The position numbers and the translations under genes were made by a program. From contig JACNLA010000017.1 in the NCBI GenBank assembly GCA_014381745.1, positions 5,472 to 69,471 on the forward strand: DNA of 64,000 bases, read 5' to 3'. The DNA comes from Actinomycetota bacterium (GTDB taxonomy: Bacteria; Actinomycetota; Acidimicrobiia; Acidimicrobiales; MedAcidi-G1). This document shows, piece after piece, positions 36,853 to 45,837 of this stretch (positions are counted from its first letter, which is position 1; each line of letters starts with the position of its first letter). The notes below the pieces were generated by a model that had not been told where the DNA came from, did not search any database, and saw only the letters and a list, made by a program, of their open reading frames with translations.

Positions 36853-39800
36853 TCAGGTGGACGCCCCCACAAGGTTGCCGAAGCGGTGAAGGGTCCGGCT
36901 CACTGCCTGCTCACGCAGGAACCACCTCAACTCAAGACGCCCGCTGGCCGTCACCGGTTCATCTATCAGGTCCACCTCGGCAGCTATCGCTGCCAGCCTG
37001 ACCTCGTCACCGATTGCGCCTTCGGCCCCGACATACCTGATCCGGCCGAACCTGTGCCCGGCAAGCAAAGTAGCAAACGCCTCGTCGTCCACCTGGTCGA
37101 CACGGCTCACCTCTGGACTGACACCACACTGCCGTGCCGCTGCAAGCACCCGGTCCACCTCGAACGAATCTGCGTCCCTGCCCACGCGCACGATCACGTC
37201 GGGGCGCGGCCGGTAACGCAGGACGTTTGCCTCGCAGAACAACCCGGTCGGATCACGCTCCACCCCGTAGTGGTTGTCCCACCACTCGGCATCGCTTTCC
37301 ATGGCAGCAGCCAGCGCCGTAGCAGACCGGGTCGGCTCGACCGCCTGCCAGGTTCCGAGCTGCAACAGGTAGTCCGGACCGCCGGCCTTGGCACCGGGCC
37401 CGACCACGGATCGCTTCCAACCTCCGAAGGGCTGGCGCTGCACGATGGCACCGGTAATTGGCCGGTTCACGTAGGCGTTGCCGACCTCCACCCGCTCAAA
37501 CCAGTGCCCAACCTCGTCGGGATCCAGCGAGTGGATGCCGCCCGTCAACCCGTAGTCGACCGCGTTCTGGATGGCTATGGCACCGTCCAGATCAGGCGCC
37601 GCCATCAGCCCGAGCACCGGGCCGAAGCACTCTGTCTGGTGGAACGACGAACCGGGCGACACACCGATCTTGATTCCCGGCGTCCAGGCTGACCCGGCAT
37701 CGTCGAGGCAGCGTGGCTCCAACAGCCACCTCTCACCCGCGTCGAGGTTGGTGAGGGCATCGAACAACTTGCCGGTGGCGGGACCGATCAGAGGTCCGAA
37801 GGTGGTTGCCGGGTCAGACGTCGGACCAACCACGAGCGATGCCGCCGCGTCCACGACCTGGCGCAGGAACCGCTCGTCACCGTAGACCTCACCAACCAGG
37901 ATGCCGAGGCTGGCTGCCGAACACTTCTGGCCCTGATGCCCGAAAGCCGACCTGACAAGATCGTTGGCTGCCAGATCCAGGTCGGCCTGCGGCGTGACGA
38001 CCAGGGCGTTCTTTCCGCTGGTCTCAGCGAAGAGGGCCATGTCCGGCTTCCATGACCTGAACATCGTGGCGGTCTCGTGGGCGCCCGTGAGGATCACCCC
38101 GTCAACTGCAGTAACAAGGTGCCGTCCAACCTCGTCGTCTGGCGTACGGACGAACCTCAACAGGTCTGCAGGAACCCCCGCTGCCCAGCAGGCCTCCGCA
38201 ATGATCTCCGCACATCGCGGGGTCTCCGGTGCCGGCTTGAAGATGACTGCGTTCCCGGCAGCGAGTGAGGCCAGAACACCGCCTGTCGGGATCGCCACGG
38301 GGAAATTCCACGGTGGGATCACGGCCATCACGCCCAGAGGCGTGAACACGGCTCCCTCCATGGCGTCCAGTTCGAGCGACCTGTCCGCGTACCAGCGTGC
38401 AAAGTCGACAGCCTCGTTGATCTCCAGGTCGGCCTCGCTCCACGTCTTGGCCGCCTCCCGGGTCATGGAGACGAACAGGTCGTCGCGGCGGGCGATCAGT
38501 TCATCGGCGACTCGGTGGAGGACCTTCCTCCGGTCGCCACACGGAAGGTCCGCCCAGACAGCCTGCGCCTCTCTCGCCTCGGCAAGGACGCGATCAACGT
38601 CGTCAGAAGAAGTCGTTACCGGAGTTCGGACGGGGATCATCGGGCGCCCTACGAGACCGTGCAGCCATGTCCGCGTCGCCACCAGTGCCGTGTCGGTATC
38701 TGGCTGGTTGACGAACCCGACGGGCTCAGATTCGACGACGCCCCCCGTACGCCTCGCAGCACTTTCAACCACCCAGCGGTCCCGGACCGACTCCCTGAAG
38801 CCGGATGCCTGCTCGTCGAACTCGGGTGTTCCGGGTCGCAGGCTGAACAGGTGCCTCAGGAAGTTATGGGGCGAGGCGTTCTCCTCCAGACGCCGAAACA
38901 GGTAGCTGATGGCTACGTCGAAGTCCTCTCGGGCGACGATCGGCGTGTAGAGCAGCATCCCACCGGTGTCGGCTCGCACCGTCCTCGCCTGTGCCGGCGC
39001 CATGCCCTGGAGCATCTCGAACTCGATCCGGTCCGAGACCCCACGGGCCTCGGCCAGCAGAAGTGCCCAGGCCACGTCGAACAGGTTGTGGCTTGCCAGG
39101 CCAACGCGGAGGGCACCGGTGTGCTCGGGCCTGAGCACCCAGTCGAGGCAGCGCTTGTAGTTGGCGTCCACCTCGGCCTTGCTCATGTAGGGGGCCTGCT
39201 CCCAGCCGTGCATGGCGGCATCGACCTGTTCCATCGCCAGGTTGGCGCCCTTCACAAGGCGCACCTTCGCCTGCCCGCCACCGGCCCCACGGCGGGCATC
39301 GGCCCATGCCGTCAACCTCTGGAGTGCCTCAAAGGCATCAGGCAGGTAGGCCTGCAGAACGATCCCCGCATCAAGGTGTCTCAGGGCCGGCTCGTCAAGC
39401 AGTTCGGTGAAGGCACGGATGGTCAACTCCAGGTCCCGGTACTCCTCCATGTCCAGGTTGACAAAGGTCGGGCCACCACCTGACGCCGGATCGGCCGCCC
39501 TCTCGTAGAGGCGACGCAGGCGGTCCTTTACCCGCTCGAGGGTGTGGTCGAAGGCCCAGAGGTTCACCTGGCTTGCGATCGAGGAGACCTTGACCGAAAC
39601 GTAGGACACCTCCGGGTCGTCGATCAGGTCCAGGGTGCGCTGAAACCGACGCCCGGCCTCGGCTTCGCCCAGCACGGCCTCGCCCAGGAGGTTCACGTTC
39701 AGGTCATAGCCGTCATCTCTCCGGGAGGCCAGGTGTCCGTGCATTGCACCCGGTTCAGAATCAACCACAAGGTGACCGACGAGCCCGCGCATTCGCCGGC

Positions 39801-40152
39801 GCGCCAGTGGCATCACCAGAGCCGGCAGGAACGGGGCCAGGCGTGCGCCAACGGCCAGCAGCAACCGGTCAATAGGGCCCAGAAAGGCGGGGAGCCGGCC
39901 ACCGCGCACCAGCCTTGAAAGCTGGCGTGCGGCGAGGCGGTTGTGGCGACTCCTTGCAACCCTGTCCACGAAACGCATCGTGAAGGCGACGCCATCCTCG
40001 TCCTCGACGAGGCCAAGCAGGCGGTCCGCCAGATGGCGCTCATCTCGGGTTTCGACGTCGGTCGCCACATCCAGCCACCGGCTGACCAGGCTGACCGCTT
40101 CCTCGGCGATCGAATCGGGAACGGGATCGGGTCGAGCCTCAACATCGATCAT
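36853..40152 (-). CDS. putA: Bifunctional proline dehydrogenase / P5C dehydrogenase
   Basis: About 1099 residues converting proline to glutamate. PRODH half (to about 470): YVSVKVSSIASQ, RLVKGANLAMEQVDAAMHGW, GLASHNLFDVAWAL and EMLQGMAPAQARTV. P5C dehydrogenase half (about 540-960): PPWNFPVAIPTGG, AETSGKNALVV with the catalytic Glu, and GQKCSAAS with the catalytic Cys. A C-terminal extension of about 140 residues resembles the vestigial domain of longer PutAs. There is no N-terminal ribbon-helix-helix, so it does not repress itself. The start MIDVEARPDP was chosen because the longer frame would overlap the divergent gene. Confidence 0.94.
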   Translation of the reverse strand: MIDVEARPDPVPDSIAEEAVSLVSRWLDVATDVETRDERHLADRLLGLVEDEDGVAFTMRFVDRVARSRHNRLAARQLSRLVRGGRLPAFLGPIDRLLLAVGARLAPFLPALVMPLARRRMRGLVGHLVVDSEPGAMHGHLASRRDDGYDLNVNLLGEAVLGEAEAGRRFQRTLDLIDDPEVSYVSVKVSSIASQVNLWAFDHTLERVKDRLRRLYERAADPASGGGPTFVNLDMEEYRDLELTIRAFTELLDEPALRHLDAGIVLQAYLPDAFEALQRLTAWADARRGAGGGQAKVRLVKGANLAMEQVDAAMHGWEQAPYMSKAEVDANYKRCLDWVLRPEHTGALRVGLASHNLFDVAWALLLAEARGVSDRIEFEMLQGMAPAQARTVRADTGGMLLYTPIVAREDFDVAISYLFRRLEENASPHNFLRHLFSLRPGTPEFDEQASGFRESVRDRWVVESAARRTGGVVESEPVGFVNQPDTDTALVATRTWLHGLVGRPMIPVRTPVTTSSDDVDRVLAEAREAQAVWADLPCGDRRKVLHRVADELIARRDDLFVSMTREAAKTWSEADLEINEAVDFARWYADRSLELDAMEGAVFTPLGVMAVIPPWNFPVAIPTGGVLASLAAGNAVIFKPAPETPRCAEIIAEACWAAGVPADLLRFVRTPDDEVGRHLVTAVDGVILTGAHETATMFRSWKPDMALFAETSGKNALVVTPQADLDLAANDLVRSAFGHQGQKCSAASLGILVGEVYGDERFLRQVVDAAASLVVGPTSDPATTFGPLIGPATGKLFDALTNLDAGERWLLEPRCLDDAGSAWTPGIKIGVSPGSSFHQTECFGPVLGLMAAPDLDGAIAIQNAVDYGLTGGIHSLDPDEVGHWFERVEVGNAYVNRPITGAIVQRQPFGGWKRSVVGPGAKAGGPDYLLQLGTWQAVEPTRSATALAAAMESDAEWWDNHYGVERDPTGLFCEANVLRYRPRPDVIVRVGRDADSFEVDRVLAAARQCGVSPEVSRVDQVDDEAFATLLAGHRFGRIRYVGAEGAIGDEVRLAAIAAEVDLIDEPVTASGRLELRWFLREQAVSRTLHRFGNLVGAST

Positions 40153-40204
40153 GGACACATGATCTAGGACCCGGGTCGGAGGGTCTTGTACGATCGGCGC
40201 CCTG

Positions 40205-40948
40205 ATGGCACCCGGATCCGACAAACCGGCAGAGGTACAGCCCCTTCCCGGCTGCCTTCCCGAGGTGCTGGACCTGTTCGACTCCCTACCGAACGTGATG
40301 TTTTGCATGAAGGGAACCGACGACCGCTACGTGGCGGTAAACCAGGCCTTCGTGCGGCGCTCTGGGCGTCAGTCGAGACGCGACGTGATCGGTGCACGTG
40401 CCGTTGACCTCTTTCCGGAGGCCCTTGCTGAGCACTACGAGCAACAAGATGCCGAGGTCTTCGCCACCGGCGAGCCGCTCCGCAACGAGCTGGAGTTGAT
40501 CCGACGACCCGACCACTCCACAGGCTGGTACCTCACGACCAAGTTGCCCGTCATCGAGAACGGTGTTGTCGTGGGCCTCGTCAGCGTGAGCCGCGACCTT
40601 GAAACACCGAGTGAAGAGGGAATCGCTATGGAGTCCCTCACCCGGGTCGTGGACCTCGTCCACGAAAGGTTGGCCGAACCCATCCGTGTGGCTGACATGG
40701 CCGGTGCGGGCGGCTGTTCAGAAGACCAGCTTGAGCGCCGCATGAAGAAGGTCTTCGGCATCACACCCAACCAGTACGTGCTGAGGGTGAGGGTCGACAC
40801 GGCGGCAGCGCGCCTCACCGACTCGAACGACCCGATCGCCGTCGTGGCAGCAGAGTGCGGCTTCTACGACCAGGCCACCCTCACCCGACAGTTCGGGCGC
40901 CTCACCGGCGAGACCCCGGCACGATTCCGTGCATCACACAACGCCTGA
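40205..40948 (+). CDS. PAS-AraC family transcriptional regulator
   Basis: 247 residues: N-terminal PAS fold (about 20-130, FDSLPNVMFCMKGTDDRYVA, then GWYLTTKLPVIENGVVVGLV) and C-terminal AraC-type double HTH (about 140-245, GGCSEDQLERRMKKVFGITP and FYDQATLTRQFGRLTGETPA). It diverges from putA with 52 nt between starts, so it is the likely regulator of proline use; the PAS ligand is unknown. A TACGAT box at 40189-40194 lies 10 nt before the ATG and would give a leader of only a few nucleotides. Confidence 0.88.
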   Translation: MAPGSDKPAEVQPLPGCLPEVLDLFDSLPNVMFCMKGTDDRYVAVNQAFVRRSGRQSRRDVIGARAVDLFPEALAEHYEQQDAEVFATGEPLRNELELIRRPDHSTGWYLTTKLPVIENGVVVGLVSVSRDLETPSEEGIAMESLTRVVDLVHERLAEPIRVADMAGAGGCSEDQLERRMKKVFGITPNQYVLRVRVDTAAARLTDSNDPIAVVAAECGFYDQATLTRQFGRLTGETPARFRASHNA

Positions 40949-40975
40949 GCGGGCGGTTGCCGGGCGAGACTGTCT

Positions 40976-41902
40976 GTGATGAACGACTTTCCCGAGAGCG
41001 ACGGACCAATCCGCCTGAGCGACGAGGTTGCCGAGGCACTTAACGCGGGCACACCGGTCGTGGCACTGGAGTCCACGATCATCTCCCACGGCCTGCCACA
41101 TCCACGCAATCTGGAGACCGCCCATGCCATCGAGGCCGCTGTCCGTGAGAACGGGGCCACCCCGGCGACGGTGGCTCTGCTAGATGGGGAGATTCGTGTC
41201 GGGCTCGAGGACTCGGACCTTTACCGCATCGCCACCTCAGACGACGTGTCAAAGGTCAGCCTTCGCGACATTGGATGGGTGCTGGCCTCTGGCGGAACGG
41301 GAGCCACGACCGTCGCCGCGACAATGTTCGCCGCCCACAGGGCAGGAATCAGGGTTTTCGCCACGGGCGGGATCGGTGGGGTGCACCGCGGAGACTCAGG
41401 TGACGTGTCAGCAGACCTGACTGCTCTGGGAACGCTCCCGGTTGCAGTGGTCTGCGCCGGAGCAAAAGCGATCCTGGACGTCCCCCGGACACTTGAACAC
41501 CTCGAGACGCTCGGTGTGCCGGTGATCGGTCAGAAAACCGATGTGTTCCCCGAGTTCTGGACACGTGGAAAGGACCTGCCGGTGACCGTCCGCTCGAGGG
41601 ACGCTGTCGAGACCGCTGCCATCCTGTCGGCCCACTGGTCTGCGGGCCTGACGACCGGTGCCGTGGTTGCCGTACCCGTTCCTCCTGAACACGAGGCCGA
41701 CAGACGGGCGGTTGAAGAGGCAATCGGGCTGGGGCTGGAGGCGGTTGATGCCCGTGGCATCACCGGAGCCGGGATCACGCCGTTCCTCCTCGCCCACATC
41801 GCCGGGTCAACGACAGGGGCGAGCATCGACACGAACGTGGCCCTGGTGCTCAACAATGCTGCTGTGGCCGCCAAGATCGCCATCGAACTGAACACGACCT
41901 GA
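40976..41902 (+). CDS. psuG: Pseudouridine-5'-phosphate glycosidase
   Basis: 308 residues. Splits (or reversibly forms) the C-C bond of pseudouridine 5'-phosphate, giving uracil and ribose 5-phosphate. Family signatures: GTPVVALESTIISHGLPHPR, RDIGWVLASGGTGATTVAAT, FATGGIGGVHRG, AGAKAILDVPRTLEHLETLG and GVPVIGQKTDVFPEFW. The usual partner, a PfkB-type pseudouridine kinase, is not adjacent; the next genes are a TRAP transporter. It starts 27 nt after the PAS-AraC gene on the same strand and may be co-transcribed. Confidence 0.94.
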   Translation: MMNDFPESDGPIRLSDEVAEALNAGTPVVALESTIISHGLPHPRNLETAHAIEAAVRENGATPATVALLDGEIRVGLEDSDLYRIATSDDVSKVSLRDIGWVLASGGTGATTVAATMFAAHRAGIRVFATGGIGGVHRGDSGDVSADLTALGTLPVAVVCAGAKAILDVPRTLEHLETLGVPVIGQKTDVFPEFWTRGKDLPVTVRSRDAVETAAILSAHWSAGLTTGAVVAVPVPPEHEADRRAVEEAIGLGLEAVDARGITGAGITPFLLAHIAGSTTGASIDTNVALVLNNAAVAAKIAIELNTT

Positions 41903-41998
41903 CACCAGCGACGCAGGTTCATTCCGACAGCAGCGCAATATGTGGCTACCCTGTGCGCCTACTCATCCGCGGAGACGAACCCGAGGGGGGGGCAACAG

Positions 41999-42847
41999 GT
42001 GCCTGAGGTGGACGAGATCGGCGAGAACCCGCCGGGTCAGACCGCGCCCTCAGACACCGATGGTCAGGCCCCCGATCTGAAGTTCCACCATCAGGTTCAT
42101 CCGTTCGGATGGGTCCTGGCGGGCTTTCTCTGCCTATCCATTGTCGGAACGCTCGTGGGAACCGAGCGCCTCATCGGGAACCTGCCATTGTGGGTCTGGC
42201 TTGTCCTCGTCGCCTTTGTCGTTATGAGTGCCAGGCCGGCCGCACTCCACAGATTCCGCCTTGGCATCGAGAAGATCACCTCAGTCACCGGCCTCATCGC
42301 ACGCTGGCTGGGATGGGTCGTGTTCATCGTGTCGCTCTTCAACGTGGTAACCCGATACACGGGCCGCTACGTGGAAAGAGACATCATCATCGGCCAGGTG
42401 ACGAGCCTGGCCTGGATGACGTTCGGATTCATGTTCCTGATCGGAATGAACTACGGAGTGCGCGAGGGGGTCAACCCCCGCATCGACTTCTGGTGGGCCG
42501 AATTCTCGCACCGGCGCAAGGCGTGGCTGGACTTCGTCATGCACACCTTCTTCTTCCTGCCGTTCATCATCGCCGGCTCCCGGATCCTGTTCGGCTACAG
42601 CCGGATCGCCCTCGGCATGAAGCGTTCAGGAGACTGGCCCGAGGGCTGGAAGGTCTGGCGCACCTGGGAGCAGTCGCCCGACGCCGACCAGTTGCCGGTA
42701 GGGCCCATCAAGTTCATGCTCCTCGTTGGACTGATTCTCTTTGGAATCCAGATCCTCGCCGAGATCATCAAGACCGGCTTCGTAATCATGGGTCGTGAGG
42801 ACCTTGCCGACATCCACGACCCCGATGCCCCGTTGAGGATCGAGTAG
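41999..42847 (+). CDS. TRAP transporter small membrane subunit (DctQ-like)
   Basis: About 282 residues with four predicted spans, large for a DctQ (usually 160-220): a hydrophilic N-terminus of about 35 residues, spans near 40-60 and 65-85, then the core from about 100 (FIVSLFNVVTRYTGRYVERD, MTFGFMFLIGMNYGVREGVN). The GTG start follows a run of eight G at 41985-41992 that acts as ribosome binding site. The stop overlaps the DctM start by one base. It has the role of linking the large permease; the substrate is set by the binding protein downstream. Confidence 0.86.
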   Translation: MPEVDEIGENPPGQTAPSDTDGQAPDLKFHHQVHPFGWVLAGFLCLSIVGTLVGTERLIGNLPLWVWLVLVAFVVMSARPAALHRFRLGIEKITSVTGLIARWLGWVVFIVSLFNVVTRYTGRYVERDIIIGQVTSLAWMTFGFMFLIGMNYGVREGVNPRIDFWWAEFSHRRKAWLDFVMHTFFFLPFIIAGSRILFGYSRIALGMKRSGDWPEGWKVWRTWEQSPDADQLPVGPIKFMLLVGLILFGIQILAEIIKTGFVIMGREDLADIHDPDAPLRIE

Positions 42848-44427
42848 TGGGCACAACGATGGTTCTCGGCATTCTGGGCATGGAGTTCACCGTATTCCTT
42901 GCCATGTCCATGTTCGCCGTCTTCATGGTGCTCATCCTCACCGGCTACAACGTGGCGTTCTCGTTCGCCTCGACGGGCCTGGCGTTCGCCTTCCTCGGTG
43001 ACATTCTCGGAGAGTTCGACCCGCTCACGATGAACGTTCTCCCGGGCCGCTGGTACGGGGCCCTCTCGGACCAGACCCTTCTGGCCGTTCCCCTGTTCGT
43101 CCTGATGGGGGCCATCCTCGAAAGGTCGGGCCTCGCAGAGCGCCTGCTCACAGCCATCGGCATGCTCATGGGGTCACTAAGGGGCGGGGTGGCAGCAGCG
43201 GTGGTTCTCGTCGGAACCCTGATGGCCGCTGCCACAGGAGTTGTGGCAGCCACCGTCATCGTCATGGGGATCCTGTCCCTGCCAGCCATGATCAAGTTGG
43301 GCTACGACCACAAGCTGGCCACCGGCGTGATCATCGCCTCCGGAACGCTGGCCCAGCTGGTGCCACCGAGCCTGGTGCTGATCCTGCTGGCCCAGCAGCT
43401 TGGCGTAGGCATCCTGGGCCTGTTCGCCGGTGCCCTCATCCCGGGCCTGCTGCTGGCCGCCATGTACGCGGCGTATGCGCTGGGAATCTCCTACCTCAAA
43501 CCGCATATGGGTCCCGCCATGCCCAAGGAGCAACGCACCCTGGACGGAAGGCTGAGCCGTAGGAGCGCCGTTATCATCGCCGCCCTGCTGGCCCTGCTGC
43601 TCGGCATGGTGTCGCTGCTTCTCAGCCCCGGTTCGGCGCTGGTCGCGCTGGTAGGCACCTTCGTCGTGATCCTGGCGATCCTGCTCACCGGCGGAATGCT
43701 CACCACCGAGATAGTGGTCTCGGTGGTGCCGATCCTGGTACTCATCATCGGTGTCCTGGTGTCCATCTTCCAGGGAGTGGCAACCCCGTCCGAGTCAGGC
43801 GCGGTGGGCGTGTTCGGTGCGCTGCTGCTCACCGTCCTGAACTGGTACTTCGACCGCCTGTTACACCGCGACGGCGCGGAACACATCACCCCCAGGTGGC
43901 GGCTGACACCCAGCGCCATCTACGCAGCCGGTACCTCAACGGCGAACATCGTGGTCCTCGTCATGACCCTGCTGTTCTCATCCACCTTCTTCAGCCTCAT
44001 GTTCTTCCAGTTGGGTGGATCGGACCAGACCTCGGACTGGCTGACAGCGGTGGGCGGAGGCAAGTTCGGTTTCGTGGCGGTGGCAATGGTCGCGGTGTTC
44101 CTGCTGGGCATCAACCTGGAGTTCATCGAGATCACGTTCATCGTGGTCCCGATCTTCGTGCCCGCCATGCAGGAGCTGGGCTTCACGGCTGTGGAGAAGA
44201 TCTGGTTCGCCGTGATGATGGCGGTGAACCTGAACATGGCCTTCATCTCCCCACCTGTGGGGTTCTCCCTCTTTTACCTGCAGAGCGTTGCGCCCCCAGA
44301 GGTGAAGACCGCCGAAATCCACAAGGGCGCGTTCCCGTTCATGGGGATCCAGATCATCTTTCTGGGCATTCTGGGAGCCTTCCCCGGCATTACCGAGTTC
44401 TCTTTCCGCTTCTTCAGCGGGGCCTGA
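42847..44427 (+). CDS. TRAP transporter large permease (DctM-like)
   Basis: 526 residues, more than twelve predicted spans, sodium-driven carrier subunit. Family segments: LLAVPLFVLMGAILERSGLA, AAATGVVAATVIVMGILSLP, GTLAQLVPPSLVLILLAQQL, QGVATPSESGAVGVFGAL and NLNMAFISPPVGFSLFYLQS, which are the conserved TRAP-M loops. Slightly longer than usual (about 430) owing to extra spans in the middle (about 230-300). GTG start overlapping the previous TAG. Confidence 0.93.
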   Translation: MGTTMVLGILGMEFTVFLAMSMFAVFMVLILTGYNVAFSFASTGLAFAFLGDILGEFDPLTMNVLPGRWYGALSDQTLLAVPLFVLMGAILERSGLAERLLTAIGMLMGSLRGGVAAAVVLVGTLMAAATGVVAATVIVMGILSLPAMIKLGYDHKLATGVIIASGTLAQLVPPSLVLILLAQQLGVGILGLFAGALIPGLLLAAMYAAYALGISYLKPHMGPAMPKEQRTLDGRLSRRSAVIIAALLALLLGMVSLLLSPGSALVALVGTFVVILAILLTGGMLTTEIVVSVVPILVLIIGVLVSIFQGVATPSESGAVGVFGALLLTVLNWYFDRLLHRDGAEHITPRWRLTPSAIYAAGTSTANIVVLVMTLLFSSTFFSLMFFQLGGSDQTSDWLTAVGGGKFGFVAVAMVAVFLLGINLEFIEITFIVVPIFVPAMQELGFTAVEKIWFAVMMAVNLNMAFISPPVGFSLFYLQSVAPPEVKTAEIHKGAFPFMGIQIIFLGILGAFPGITEFSFRFFSGA

Positions 44428-44442
44428 GACCACCGGGTCGGG

Positions 44443-44473
44443 CCACGCAGCCACGCAGCCACGCAGCCACGCA
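44443..44473 (+). repeat. Short tandem repeat CCACGCAG, four units
   Basis: Three perfect copies of the 8-mer CCACGCAG and a fourth with the last base changed, 16 nt after the dctM-like stop and about 110 nt before the dctP-like ATG. No known function; may vary in copy number by slippage. Confidence 0.8.
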
Positions 44474-44581
44474 CGGTTGCACCCAGCCACTATCCGTGAG
44501 AGCATCCCAATCGGTGAGGAGTCGTGCCATCGCCCAGCGGTGATCGGCGATATCCAACAGCATCAAACAAGAGGAGCACCA

Positions 44582-45778
44582 ATGAGTGACGTAGAGACCA
44601 CCGAATCCGATCTGGATCGGAGGAAGTTCCTGGCAAAGGCCGGCGTCGGTGTGGCCGGTTTTGCCGCTGCAGGAACGCTGCTGGCCGCATGCAGTAGCGA
44701 AGAAGAAGCCGCTCCGGCCACTACAGCCGCTCCGGCCACTACAGCTGCACCCACCACGGTGGCGCTGGCTGCCGACGGACCCGAGTTGGAGTGGGAGCTG
44801 GGGACCAGTTGGCCCACAGCGCTGATCACCCTGTTCGGCTCAGCCCAGAATTTCGCTACACAGGTTGGCAGGTTGACCGGTGGCAGGTTCAAGATCAACG
44901 CCAGGCCGGCAGGTGAGATCGTCGGCGGCCTCGAGGTCCTCCAGACGGTCCGCGACCGCGGCATGGAGATGGGACACACCGCCTCCTACTACTACGTCGG
45001 CATCTCGCCGGTGCAGCAGTTCGGCACGGCAGTGCCCTTCGGCCTTACCCAACGCCAGCACAACGCATGGCTCTATCAGGGTGGCGGCCTTCAACTTCTC
45101 CAGAAGTTCTACGCCGAAGAGCACAACATGATCTTCTTCCCATGTGGTGGCACCGGCTGCCAGATGGGTGGCTGGTTCACCAAGGAGCTCAAGACCCCAG
45201 CAGACCTGCAGGGCCTCAAGATGCGTATTCCCGGCCTGGCCGGAAAGGTGCTCGCCGCCCTCGGTGGCGAGCAGATCTCGCTGCCCGGCGGAGAGATCCT
45301 GCCGGCCATCGAGACCGGCGCCATTGACGCCGCTGAGTTCGTCGGCCCGACCGACGACCTCATCTTGGGCCTTGACCAGTTCCAGGGCGAGTTGTTCTAC
45401 TACCACCCCGGGTGGTGGGAGCCGGGCACCGCGGTTGAGATCCAGATCTCGCTGGATGCATGGAACGAACTGCCACCGCAGTACCAGGCAGCCATTGAGA
45501 ACGCAGCGGCCTGGTCGAACCTCAACACCCTCGGCATGTACGACGTCCTGAACCAGCGCGACCTCCAGAAGGTCAAGCAGTTCGCCAAGATCAGGGAATT
45601 CTCACCTGAGTTGATGGCGGCGTTCAAGGGCGAGACAGAGGTGGTCCTCAACGAGACCGCCGCTGGCGACGCCGCCTTTGCCGAGATCCTCAAGCCGTGG
45701 CGTGTGTTCCGCGATGGCGTTGCCGAGTGGCACGGCCTCGCAGAGCGCTCGTACCTGAATCAGCAGACACAGATCTAG
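44582..45778 (+). CDS. TRAP transporter substrate-binding lipoprotein (DctP-like)
   Basis: 398 residues. The N-terminus carries a twin-arginine motif, DRRKFLAKAGVGVAG (Arg13-Arg14), and a lipobox LLAAC (Cys37), so it is probably exported folded and lipid-anchored. A Thr/Ala/Pro linker (AAPATT repeats) follows. The mature part WELGTSWPTALITLFGSAQN, LQGLKMRIPGLAGKVLAAL, LPGGEILPAIETGAIDAAEF is the DctP_2/TakP-like group, many of which bind keto acids or other monocarboxylates. AAGAGGAG lies 6 nt before the ATG. The gene ends at a strong hairpin. Confidence 0.92.
   Translation: MSDVETTESDLDRRKFLAKAGVGVAGFAAAGTLLAACSSEEEAAPATTAAPATTAAPTTVALAADGPELEWELGTSWPTALITLFGSAQNFATQVGRLTGGRFKINARPAGEIVGGLEVLQTVRDRGMEMGHTASYYYVGISPVQQFGTAVPFGLTQRQHNAWLYQGGGLQLLQKFYAEEHNMIFFPCGGTGCQMGGWFTKELKTPADLQGLKMRIPGLAGKVLAALGGEQISLPGGEILPAIETGAIDAAEFVGPTDDLILGLDQFQGELFYYHPGWWEPGTAVEIQISLDAWNELPPQYQAAIENAAAWSNLNTLGMYDVLNQRDLQKVKQFAKIREFSPELMAAFKGETEVVLNETAAGDAAFAEILKPWRVFRDGVAEWHGLAERSYLNQQTQI
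44708..44743 (+). repeat. Two perfect 18-bp repeats in the DctP-like linker
   Basis: Two identical copies of GCCGCTCCGGCCACTACA, followed by a degenerate third, encode the AAPATT repeats between the lipid anchor and the binding domain. Likely made by in-frame duplication; copy number may differ between strains. Confidence 0.8.
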
Positions 45779-45793
45779 GGGGAACCAACGCAT

Positions 45794-45831
45794 AGCGACC
45801 CGGTCACCGATTCGTCGGTGACCGGGTCGCT
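45794..45831. terminator. Perfect 17-bp hairpin with UUCG loop
   Basis: Arms AGCGACCCGGTCACCGA and TCGGTGACCGGGTCGCT surround a TTCG loop, starting 15 nt after the DctP-like stop and 6 nt beyond the stop of the minus-strand gene at 45838. No T-run follows on either strand. Such long UUCG stems often end or protect transcripts, and here it can serve both convergent genes. Confidence 0.8.
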
Positions 45832-45837
45832 GCGCGT

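Noticed and set aside
40153-40308. N-terminal extension of PutA
   Set aside because: It would run through the start of the divergent PAS-AraC gene and has no family similarity.
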